Assembly: GCA_000708835.1 (NCBI GenBank)
Contig: DF237336.1
Location: forward strand, 49,976-76,733
Source of the DNA: Klebsormidium nitens
Lineage: Eukaryota; Streptophyta; Klebsormidiophyceae; Klebsormidiales; Klebsormidiaceae
Direction: 5' to 3'
Length of the DNA stretch: 26,758 bases
The notes under the pieces were generated by a model. The model did not search any database. It saw nothing but the letters and a program-made list of their open reading frames with translations, and had not been told where the DNA came from. The translations under genes and the position numbers were made by a program. How positions within the stretch are numbered: the first letter of the stretch is position 1; each line of letters begins with the position of its first letter. Shown in pieces: positions 17,697 through 26,758 of this stretch.

Positions 17697-20600
17697 ATGG
17701 CGCTCTCCGACGTCCTGTGGCAGAGTTCAGAGCTCTGTCTGATGGGGTTCCATGATCCCCAGTCTCAATTTCCAGATAGAGAAAGAGTTCACTTTCTGGA
17801 GGAGCATTGTCAGGAGCTCAGGAGCTGGCAGTCTGCGCTCGGCGCATCGCGCACTCTCACGCCTGGACATGCGCAGGTGAGTAACTTGTGTTTCGTGTAT
17901 CTCTCTGACATGTGAAGGATGCACTTCTGGAAACGACCGCACGCTCAGAGAATGCTAGCCTGCATCAAAAATCATACTAGATGCTTGATTCTACACACGT
18001 TCACAGCCTCGCGCAAGTCAGGCTTGCACGTGCGATTCTCTGGCATGGGTTTGTCCTTGCACAAAAGTATACCGGGTCTTTGGTCTCAAGCAGGGACAGG
18101 TCATGAAGCTGATGTTGGCTTTGACTATGATCCATTGAATGCTTTTCTGTATGCAGGTTGATTGCCTGCGAAACGGAGAGTCTGTGGTCAGCCGCGCCGC
18201 GCATTGGGCTTCGAGGTAAGCCCCGTGCCTAAGCTTATCCGCTGATTTGACTGGCAGCCCTGCACAGTTGCAGGCTCACAGGATTGTGCTGTCAGAGCGC
18301 GAGTCGCATTGCTGTCGTCCACCTTCATCAGAATGTTCACCCAAGATTGGTTGCTCGTCAATACGCCTTCAAACTCCGAGGGTCCCGCGGGAAATTGAAT
18401 GGTCATACTTCTTGCAGATGGCAGAGACAAGTATACTGCTGCAGCACAAGTCAGCAGCCTCTCATGACAAGAAAGGCGCTCCTACCGCTGAAGTGCTGCC
18501 TTTCTCTGTGGTGAGCCCACCAGACTTGTTGGCTCGAGTTTGCTGCCTGGTTAGTCAAGTCCTGGGACAAGGCATGGACCAAGAAAGACATACTTGCAGT
18601 GTTGACAAATTGCATTGCTGATATGCCTAAAGCAGTCCCTGTGCCAGGTACTTCCAAGGCTGTGTTCTGCTGCGGTGGTTGGCGAGAGGATCTTTAGTGT
18701 GGTTGAGGGAAGTGATGCAGAGACCAGTCTTTTGCATGCTTTTGCCGCTCTTCTGTCCTTATCTCTAACCCTCCTTCTGCAGGTTGGAAGCAGACCGGCG
18801 GAGGAAGCCGCTCAGTGCTCATCTGGCGTCTCGCCCAATTCGAGCAATCCCCCGGTCGCCCCCGTGCATGAGGTGGGGGGCGGCGCAGACGATGGCGCGG
18901 AAGTCAAGACAGGTCCTGCGAGCACTTGGGTAAGGCCAGGTTGATTGCAAGTCAAAAGTTCCGCCTTGAAAGTCCAAAGTGCTTATATCTACGAGGCAAC
19001 TTTTGACTGCTAGCCGCCACTGCTCGCAACGTTCATCAGGATCATGGGTGGGATGGCCTTGAAGACAAGTCAAAAGTCTCTCTTTCGAAGGCTGATATGC
19101 TTAAATTTACGAGGGAAGTTTTGACTAGTGGGCGCCACCGCTGACACCATTTTCAGAAGACGGCTGGGCCGGGAGTCAATTTTCCTATCCTGGAAGGCTG
19201 AGATGCTTGTATCTGCGAGGGGTGTTTTGTTTGGTGGGCGCTGCCGCTGAACACGTTCACCAAGGCTCATGGATGGAATGGTTTTGGGGCTCTTGCAAGT
19301 CAGAAGTTCTCTTTTAGAAGACTCGAATGCTTATATCTGTAGGGCAACTTTGACTGATCAGCGACACCTCTTACAACATTGATAGAATCGGTGGCCACAG
19401 GAGTCAAAAGCTCTATCGAGACATTCCTGAACATACTCATGAGTGCGGGGATTTTTTGACTCGTGGGCGCTGCCGCCCCAATTTTTTTCAGGTTCATGGG
19501 TGGTATGGCCATGAGCTCTGCCAGTCAGAAGTTCTGTCTTGATAGTCTGTGCTGCTTATACCTTCAAGGGGTGTTTTGACTGCTGGGCGTTGTTTTCAAG
19601 GATCAGGGGCGGAATGGTTTGAAGCTCTGCAAGTCAAAAGTTCTCTCTTAGAAGACTCGAATGCTTACATCTGCGGGGCAAATTTTGACTGGTCAGTGCC
19701 ATCGCTGCCGATGTTCTGTAGCATCGAGGGTAGGTTGGCCTTGGCCCTAATATGTCCCTACACCCTCTCTTTAGAGTTGTGCACCAACCTTCCACTCCAC
19801 AATGAGTGCACGTTAGTTCCTTCGCTCATGACTTGAGATCTGACGCATCGTACCTCCGTTGGCCCCTTTGCAGGACACATCCGGCGCACCATGCTGCGCC
19901 GCTCACCCGCTGTCAGACATCAGAGCGCTCGTGGCGAGCGCGGCCAGAGGCTTCCTCACCAGCTCAAAGCGAGGCCACCGCATCTTTCGGAAGGTGGCGG
20001 GAAGCCTGTGCCGCCGTGCTAAAAAGGAGCTCGGCTCTGCAGGCCTTCTTTGGTCGAAGGCTGCCTGGGATGGGGGCCTGCCCGATATCAATTTCGCACA
20101 CCATCTCTGCTTCGGTAGAGTATTTGCCTCCTGTTGGTTAAGGGGCGGGAATTTCTCTCTCAACTTTAACCCTGGGTTGAGTGCGCTCCCGCCAAGAAGC
20201 GCAAACAGTTGAGCGACTCGTGGTGGTTCCTGAGAAGCAGGCTCACACGAATCCTTAGGCTAGCGTGCATGTGGAAGGCGATGCTGGTCCAGTTGCACAA
20301 TCCGCTGATCGTTTCTCAAACTTTGAACTCTGCAGAGGCACACGACGACAATCTATGGCCAACACTGGTTCAAGAGCAAGGAGAGTCCGACCGGCCGGGG
20401 CCCGAAGGACCTCGCCGTGGCCTGGAAGACCCTCCACGGCCACGACATCCTCATCGCCGCTGACATCGCGCGAGATTCTGGTGCCAAGATGTTCACCAGC
20501 TTCCAGAACGTTCCTGAGCTGCTGGCGTACTGCGCACGTCTCGGGGGCCAGAGCAAGCACCTGTACGAGTGCCTGCTCGAAGAGACCCCCTCGCTGCTCT

Positions 20601-23600
20601 ACTACGACCTGGACTACTACGTGCCATCAAGCCTGTGCGCGAGCGACTCCGAGGGGGTGATCAGGGCGCGGGACGCAGAGTTTGCTGAGCGGAAGCGGCA
20701 CTTCAAGCGACTTAGGGACGGCTTTTTGGAGGCGGTTCTGGGGTTACCGGAAGAGGCGGTCCGGTTCGAGGAGAGCACGGCACACGGAGAGGTCCCGGGG
20801 GGTTTCCGGTTCAGCGTCCATGGGGTGCTCAAGGGGTTCTGCCTTGAGGACCGCCGAGCGCGGGGCCTATTTGCAAAGGCATTCGACCACTTCCTAAAGA
20901 ACCCGCCCCCGCAGCTGGCGCGCAGCGCCGAGTTCGTCTGGACGGAAGATCAGCGGGGCCGCCCAAAACTGATCTGGGATGGCTCGGTCTACTCCAAGTT
21001 CCAGAACTGGCGCATGCTGCGTTCGAGTAAGAAGGGGAGCGGTCGCGTCCTCGAGCCAAGCGAGGGCAGCTCGGAGCTGATTGCGGACCATCTGGCGGGG
21101 CTCTACTCGGCAGCGGAGCGGCAGCGCTGCGCCCAGTTAGACGCGGCGCGCCTGGAGGCGTACCTCCAGCAGCATGCGCCCACCTTGTCTCGACCACCGC
21201 GTCCCACGATGCGGGTGAGAGATACGGGCCAGCCGGTAGATGGCGGGCAGAGTTTGGCGGACCTGTGTGAGCAGGAGCAGCGCGTGCTGGTGGAGTGCTA
21301 TCAGCAGGAGCACCCCGGCGCTACGCCCGCGCGCGTTCACGTCGTCGGCGCGGGGGTCTTCACGGTCCACTTCGACGTGCCGGAGCCCATGTGTCTCCTC
21401 GCCGGCCGTCCGCACATGTCCCCGGGCAACAACAACACGTACCTGCTCTACCGGCGGTCCAGGCCCGGGGTGGCATTATACAAGTGCCACTCCGCCTCGT
21501 GCAGGTGAGCGATTGCAGGCGACGGTGGTCATTTGGTTCGATATCGAGCTACCGAGCAGTCTGGTCCATGAAGCGTGTTTTTTATGGAGAGCCCAAGCTA
21601 GACGGTCGAATATTGGTTCAAGTCGCCAAAGTGTATGCGTTCGAATCAGCTGCTGTCAATAGCATTGTAGGGTGATGCTAGGATACTTCAGGGTCGATAG
21701 TCACAGGGTTCGTCCTGGCACTCTGTAATTCCGGCAGTCAGTCAAAACTTCCCGTCAAAGTATAAGCATTGCAGCTTTTCAGGGTGGAACTTTTGACTAG
21801 ATTGGCCAAGCCCGGCCATACCTCGTCGTTCATGAGAATTTCGTGACTAACAGCATGGATCAGTCAAAACTTCCCGTCGAAGTATAAGCATTGCAGCGTT
21901 CTAGGTGGGAACTCTTGACTCGCAAGCAAGCCCGGCCATTCCTGGTCGTTCACGAGATTTCGGGACTAACAGCGTGGGTCAATCAAAACTTCCCGTCGAG
22001 ACATAAGCATTGCAGCCTTCCACGGCGGAACTCTTGACTCGCAAGCAAGCCCGGCCATTCCTTGTCGCTCGTGAGACTCTGTGGCAGCGCGGACCAGTCA
22101 AAACTTCCCGTCCAGATATAAGCATTGCAGCCTTCCAGGTGGGAACTCTTGACTCGCAAGCAAGCCCGACCATACCTTGTCGCTCGTGAGCGTTCCAGGT
22201 GGACACTTTTGACTCGCAAGCAAGCCCGACCGTCCCTTCCGTTTGAGAATTACCCTTCGAGCTAAAGCGTGTACCCTCTCGTTGTGTAGCGGAGTTGCAC
22301 GTCTTCTCCATTTGGAGACGGGGCAAATCACGGGCTGGACGGAGGACTACGTCAAGGTGGACGGCATGCGCCCCTATCCGCTCTTCTCCATCGACTCCCC
22401 CGCCAAAAACACGATCCTGGCGGCGGCCAACAAGGGAATTGGGAAGTCGAAGGAGGGGAACGGCTGGCTGGAGAGGCTGCTACAGAGATTCAAGTTTGCA
22501 AACTTCGTCATGGTCGCGGCCAACGTCACGCTCGCCCGCAAGTATGCGGAGGATCTGGCGCGGCACGGCATCGAGGCCACGCTCTACCTCGATCTGCCTG
22601 GAAGGATTAACGACGAAAGGGTCGTTGTCTGCATAAACTCCCTCCCCAGGCTAGCTGCGAGCTTTGACGTGGTCATCATGGACGAGATGGACATGATCCT
22701 GTCCAACATGAACTCGGACGTCATGGCCTGCAAAAAGAGGGTCTTCTTGGCGCTGGAAGGGGCGACGCGGCACGCCAAGATCGTGCTTGGCATGGACGCC
22801 AACATCGGCAGCCCCCGAGTCATGCAGTGGCTGCACATGGTACGGCCAGATGCTGCTCTGCACACGATTCGCAACCGCGGGGTGTACCCAGGTGAACGGA
22901 AGGCCACAATCAAGTACATCCCCGCGTCCATGCGCTTCCAGAAGGACCCCTACGGCCCGACCATTGCTGAGACGATGGCCTGCCTGCAGAGAGGCGAGCA
23001 CGTAATAGTGAGTCTTTCCTAGCACCCACTGACCCCTTTGTGGCGCAAGAGCACAAACGAACTTTTACCCCGCTCCTCACCTCTAGAGCCCGAGGAGGAT
23101 TTGAATATGTGCTTCTAGTTCGTGCCAGTAGTCTACGCCCCATCCACCTTTGCTTATTTTAGATCGACGGGGGACTCTTGACGCTCGCTTCTGTTTCTCT
23201 CTTTCAAATGTTCTGGTGAAACTGAAAGCATTCGAAGTAGACGCCCAAAAAGACCATCAGGATTGCTCTACCCTCACGGCCTAATCGGAGTCTACTGACA
23301 TGGCAGTTGCTGAATCCAGAAGGTTTTGATTCTGCAGAGCTTTAGCAAAAGGAACGGCAGGCCTGTATGCCCTTTTTGGTCAAAGTCAGCGAAGGCTTAG
23401 TCTGTTGCGCGACAGATTCCTGCAACGGAACCATTGTGCTGCCGTATGCGCAACAGGGTTCCGATTTACGCCACGGATTTGCTCTCTTCCAGGAAATATA
23501 CGTTAGACTGTCCCAAACCTTCTGAGAAGGGAGGATTTCTGGGGAGCAATTCGTTTGTGGTGACGTGGCAGCTCTCTGAAGTGGAGCAGCTGTCAGTTAG

Positions 23601-25700
23601 CGGAAAGGAGGCGTTGTCGAACCTTGATGGATCTCCAAATACTGATGCTGCGTCTAGCTTTCACCGACCTGAAATGAGTCTATCGATGCTAACGCTTGTA
23701 AGTGCCTTGTGTTTTCTTTTTATTTCATTCGAATGTCTTGGACCAGACGAACCACAAACAGGCCCGAGATGTTGTGAATGTCGACAAGATTCTCAATCCG
23801 CACGTTACCTTTTTGCAGGCACCCTCGTCGAGCAAGACATACGTTCTCAAGCTTGAGGAAGCCTTCAAGCAGCGCTTCCCGAGCGACGGCCCGACCGCAA
23901 AGTCGGGGAAGTTCTTCTACTCCAAGCCGACGACGGAAGCGGCGAAAGACGCCCTCGAGCTGGCGGTTACTGACCCCGACACTCACATGACGGCAGATCT
24001 GTGCGCCTCCTCGCCTGTGATCGGCCCTGGCATCTCGCGAGAGCGGCCGCACTTCGACAAGCTCATCGCTTTTGCGATGAACAGCTTCGAGCGCGGTCCG
24101 ACCGTCGAAACGTTCCTCCAGCAGCTCTTCCGCGATCGCACTGTCACCGACTTCACGATCTATGTGAAGGAAGGCGCGGGCCCCCAATGGCTTCCTTCCA
24201 CCGTTGAGGACGTCTTCTGCGCGATCGAAGATGACGATCGCGAGCTTGCCAAGCTGCTTGGCAGCACCGAGCATCTGGACTTTCTGTTGGCCCCCTCGGG
24301 AATGCGGCCAGTCTGTGACAGGAACTCCCCCAGCTGCGTTTTGTACGCGAACAACATCCTCACGGTCGCCAACAGCTTCCGGAATTACCGGGAGCTCCTG
24401 TGCGCTGACCTCATCAAGCAGGGCTTTGTCGTCAATGAGGTCTGTCTCGACGACAAAGCCCCATCCGTTCAGGTGCGCAGAGTGGCCAACGACGACGACA
24501 AAGATCTTGCCGACGATGTTTGGCGGGCCAGGTATGTGGTCGATGACGAGGCGTATGGCAAACTCCTCCAGAAAGATGAAATCGACACGCTGGATGAGGT
24601 GGAGGTGCGGCAGAAACATATCTATGAGTGCATCCGCAATGTGCACAAGGTTGATCCTCGTCGGGTCGACCACAACTACGAGGTGGTGCACTGCGGCAAG
24701 GAGCTCGTTCCGTACCAGAACTACATCAGGTGAGGGCCGAATAGAAGCAAGCTGTGACTTGGTCGAATCGATTCTGCTCTGGTCTTTTCACCGTTTTGTC
24801 AGATCAAGTGCGAGATCTTTCTCTGCTTGTTCCAAGCAATCAACGCTTCTAAGCATTGCCTCTTTGCATTTTGGGCTTTCAATCGTCTCTGCCATCTTTC
24901 TCTGCGCCTTGCAAAAAGATGTCGGTTGCATTCTTCAGCTGTTGTAAGAGTGACGCCATATGACTGCTAAATGCAAGGAGTCAACTTGTCATCTGGCAAA
25001 CACGAGGTGGACCAGACGCAAGCAGATTTCGTGATCAAGCTTTCTGCAGGCTCTAGTTCATACTGACGATATCATGTGCGTGCGCACAGGGAGAGGAACG
25101 GATGGTTTGGATGCGACCCAGCTGCTGTTGGAGTGTAACACCCTGTGTGACTCTTTAATGGCTTTCCTTGACAGGTTTCAAACGACCCCTTTCTTTGACA
25201 TCATGGACGAGCTTACGAGAGCCTTGAAGGAAGGTGACATGGAGGGCGTCACAAAGGAGTACGTCGCTGCCAGGGGCGACATGTCGCGTCGGGTGCCCTT
25301 TGCCGCGATGCTTCTGGCAGCTCTGTTGGGGTGCCAGCCAGGGGAAGTGGAAAGGTGTAAAGAGGATGGGTTTGCGGTGGAGGAGGATACATTGCAAGTG
25401 ATCCACGACACGGTGCTCGGGCCAACGCCTGAGCGGCTCAGCTTCGTTCGCGACTTTTACGGGATAGACCAGCCGGCTCGGGACCTGTCAGCAACAATGA
25501 AGCGTAATGCCATCAAGAAGATTCTCCACGTAGGCCTCGGGCTCAACCATGTCGCACCAAAGAAGTCCAACGGGAAATTTGTTGCTGGCCGGCCCCACCT
25601 TTTCAAGCCGCTATTGTGGCAGGAAGTGCGAGAGAAGTACGGTCAGCTCGATGAGTACGAGGCGGCACTACCGATAGAGAGATGCATGATACGCACGTAG
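17697..25700 (+). CDS. Primase-helicase fusion: PrimPol/UL52-type AEP primase + UL9-like origin-binding helicase
   Basis: Exons: 17697-17876, 18157-18215, 18258-18510, 18783-18929, 19874-20119, 20336-21504, 22290-23007, 23338-23364 (27 bases, doubtful), 23762-24729, 25094-25700. Phases agree throughout, giving about 1457 aa. Residues 1-295 show no known domain; an in-frame ATG at 17400 would add 99 residues. Primase: YYDLDYY metal-binding Asp386/Asp388, SVH motif (Ser455, His457), Asp510 in WDGSVYSKFQNWRML followed by SSK, then a UL52-like zinc site (Cys648, His655, Cys679, Cys684 in YKCHSASC). Helicase: nucleotide loop GIGKS (Lys737), VVIMDEMD (Asp816, Glu817), motif III-like LGMDANI, SSPVIGPGIS near 1017 and an arginine-finger-like QQLFRDR near 1053. 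The family unwinds and primes DNA. Catalytic residues look intact. The nearest known architectures are in large DNA viruses and mobile replicons, so viral or element ancestry is likely, but the dense introns show long residence in a eukaryotic genome. The start and the N-terminal exons are the least certain parts. Confidence 0.8.
18950..19690 (+). repeat. Array A: seven copies of a 59-bp palindromic core in intron 4
   Basis: Cores at 18950-19008, 19068-19126, 19174-19232, 19298-19355, 19402-19461, 19523-19581 and 19632-19690. Each starts near AGTCAAAAGTT and ends near AACTTTTGACT, which are reverse complements, with a central ATGCTTATATCTG-like block. Spacers also share similarity (GGTGGGCGCTGCCGC after the core, then ATGGGTGGTATGGCC). 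Copies have diverged but keep the 58-60 base core length. The whole array lies in the 944-base intron between exons 4 and 5 of the primase-helicase gene. Confidence 0.9.
21740..22214 (-). repeat. Array B: same 59-bp core, opposite orientation, in intron 6
   Basis: Cores at 21740-21798, 21862-21920, 21981-22039 and 22096-22154, plus a half copy at about 22191-22214. On the plus strand they start AGTCAAAACTTCCCGTC, contain TATAAGCATTGCAG and end AACTCTTGACT. The reverse complement matches array A: for 19632-19690 against the reverse complement of 21862-21920 I count 42 of 59 identical positions without gaps, including the block AATGCTTA. Spacers match too (GGAATGGCC on the reverse strand). The array lies in the 785-base intron after the primase zinc-site exon. 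Copies are more alike than in array A, suggesting later expansion. Confidence 0.9.
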
Positions 25701-25834
25701 AAGTAGCTTCGGGTGCTGGTCGGTACGAGGAGGACCCTAGTGCAGAAGTGATAATCATGATTTATTGATTATTGAAGCAAAGGGTTGGCGCCGTTTTTTT
25801 CAGAACATTTTGAGGAGCTGTTGACTGTAGTGAT

Positions 25835-25860
25835 ACTTTTTTACTTACAAAGTAAAAAGT
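25835..25860. other. Short inverted repeat (stem-loop)
   Basis: ACTTTTTTACTT is followed after ACA by AAGTAAAAAGT, giving a stem of about 11 pairs with one unpaired base. It lies about 135 bases after the primase-helicase stop codon, so it could fold in the 3' UTR. No known motif is recognised. Confidence 0.6.
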
Positions 25861-26089
25861 TGCACCATTGCTTGTGTTAAAAAGGGGATTCTGGATTCCG
25901 AGCATTGCGCCATTCAATATCACTGAAGACAGTGTACATCATGAAAATTGTCGTACTTGCATATGAGTGATCAGGAATGTGTAAGCTTATGCTTGAAGGC
26001 AATCATCTTGACTGCTAGATGCCATCATGAGCCCGGACCACGGATTTGAATAAAGATGCAGGCTGTAATGGCCGACATACTCACATGCT

Positions 26090-26146
26090 AGTCAACACTT
26101 GCACCATTACTACTTGATTGTTCAATATTGAGAGGCAACTTTTGAC
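26090..26146 (+). repeat. Isolated copy of the 59-bp palindromic core
   Basis: This runs from AGTCAACACTTG to GAGGCAACTTTTGACT in the orientation of array A. The last 19 bases closely match the end of the first array A unit (ACGAGGCAACTTTTGACT at 18991-19008). The centre has diverged. It lies 42 bases before the HIRAN start codon, in its likely promoter or 5' UTR. Confidence 0.65.
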
Positions 26147-26187
26147 TATTTGTCATAGTCGCTTACAACCCTTTCTAAAGATCATAG

Positions 26188-26715
26188 ATGACAACCGTGA
26201 TGACCCCGACAGCCACGCCTTCTAGCTCGCGTGTCGCGCATGTACTTAGGGTGACAGTATGGGAGCTGGATATATCAACGATGGAGCAACTTCCGGATGG
26301 GTGCATGCTTTTTCGAGCCGTAGGGGTCATCTTCGAAGGCCGTCAGGAATGCATTCGCAAGCTTCGACCCGGCCAGGAGCTTGTGCTTCGCAAGCATTTG
26401 GGGAACGGATATGCCATATACGCTATTGGAGTTTTTGACCCGGCGGATCGCGAGAATCCTTTGGGGTTCGTTGCGCGCAACATCAAGGATCATGGAGTGT
26501 TTGACACGGTCCGCCAAAGGTCGGAGATGCCGGCACGGGTGCATCGCATCAATCAAGGCAGAGGCCGACATGGGCTGTGGGGATTCATGGTTGCGATTGC
26601 GGCGGACCGCGCAGCGTCCCCTGTTGCGGCCTTTGGTACAAGCACCAACATGCCTCATGTTGATCATGTTTTCGATGATAGAGTCTGCCAGATTGTGATC
26701 AACCGGCGAACTTGA
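26188..26715 (+). CDS. HIRAN-domain protein, single exon
   Basis: 175-aa reading frame. Residues about 41-100 fit the HIRAN pattern: FRAVGVIFEGRQ (42-53), LRPGQELVLRK (59-69), the N-x-Y-x-x-YAIGV stretch (73-82) and LGFVAR (92-97). These correspond to the G-V-x-x-E-x-RQ, L-x-x-G-x-x-L-x-L-x-R, N-A-I-x-V and G-Y-V-x-R positions of the family. HIRAN domains in HLTF and Rad5-type enzymes bind the 3' end of DNA at stalled forks, and small proteins with only this domain also exist. No helicase, RING or nuclease part follows within the frame, and residues 105-175 are unassigned. The start at 26188 is the first ATG; 26200 is a near alternative. It lies directly downstream of, and co-oriented with, the primase-helicase gene, which makes a DNA-replication or repair role plausible. 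It could also be the first exon of a longer gene running past the window. Confidence 0.65.
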   Translation: MTTVMTPTATPSSSRVAHVLRVTVWELDISTMEQLPDGCMLFRAVGVIFEGRQECIRKLRPGQELVLRKHLGNGYAIYAIGVFDPADRENPLGFVARNIKDHGVFDTVRQRSEMPARVHRINQGRGRHGLWGFMVAIAADRAASPVAAFGTSTNMPHVDHVFDDRVCQIVINRRT

Positions 26716-26758
26716 TTTGTAACACGTGACAGGTGGCAGCTCGAGAAGAAGCTGGTTC

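Larger units (their letters stand above)
25701..26187. other. Intergenic region between primase-helicase and HIRAN gene
   Basis: AT-rich, no gene. It holds the probable 3' UTR of the primase-helicase gene, a short stem-loop and one isolated copy of the 59-bp repeat core (both listed separately). It probably also holds the promoter of the HIRAN gene. Confidence 0.6.

Noticed and set aside
18950-22214. CRISPR array interpretation of the repeated units
   Set aside because: Units are diverged 59-base palindromes with similar rather than unique spacers, lie in introns of a eukaryotic gene and have no cas genes nearby.
23720-24691. Long 323-codon open frame on the minus strand
   Set aside because: It is antisense to the helicase exon 23762-24729, whose GC-rich third positions suppress stops on the other strand. 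The plus frame has helicase motifs; the minus frame has none.
24204-24947. 247-codon plus-strand frame overlapping the helicase exon
   Set aside because: Shadow frame (+1) of the helicase exon with Ser/Arg-rich composition and no motifs.

Overview
The window looks like nuclear DNA of a green-lineage eukaryote, most likely an early-diverging streptophyte (a charophyte alga of the Klebsormidium type is my guess; no marker fixes the species). The basis is intron-dense genes with GT-AG introns in all phases, a plant-type S40 senescence-regulator protein, a tRNA m5C methyltransferase with plant-like acidic insertions, GC-rich exons and AT-richer introns. No bacterial operon structure, rRNA or CRISPR was seen.

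Layout. (1) 207-8785, plus: a 16-exon TRM4/NSUN2 tRNA cytosine-5 methyltransferase of about 984 aa; intron 7 carries two broken copies of the start of exon 8. (2) 8786-10449: intergenic, no gene seen. (3) 10450-11280, minus: intronless S40 / DUF584 protein. (4) 11281-14355: a 3.1 kb intergenic stretch with a GC-rich section, G-box palindromes, an 8-bp microsatellite and a 28-bp direct duplication. (5) 14356-16909, minus: a seven-exon gene of about 466 aa that I do not recognise, whose exon phases all agree. (6) 17006-17215: a 210-bp MITE with perfect 27-bp terminal inverted repeats flanked by TA. (7) about 17697-25700, plus: a roughly ten-exon gene joining an archaeo-eukaryotic primase (PrimPol/UL52 type, with zinc site) to a superfamily 2 helicase of the herpesvirus origin-binding (UL9-like) family. 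(8) 26188-26715, plus: a small single-exon HIRAN-domain protein.

The most interesting part is 17.7-26.7 kb. A primase-helicase fusion, an architecture best known from large DNA viruses and replicating elements, sits in a spliced host-style gene next to a HIRAN protein (HIRAN binds DNA ends in fork-remodelling enzymes). Two introns of the fusion gene carry arrays of the same 59-bp palindromic core. Seven copies lie in one orientation before the two exons ending with the primase catalytic and zinc regions, and four and a half copies lie in the opposite orientation after them. These exons are therefore enclosed by a large inverted repeat of arrays. A lone extra copy lies just upstream of the HIRAN gene.

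How the genes might work together: the primase-helicase would open and prime DNA and the HIRAN protein could recognise ends. The repeats could be origin-like iterated sites, a source of double-stranded or circular RNA, or simply an expanded miniature element; sequence alone cannot choose. The methyltransferase and S40 genes look like ordinary host genes.
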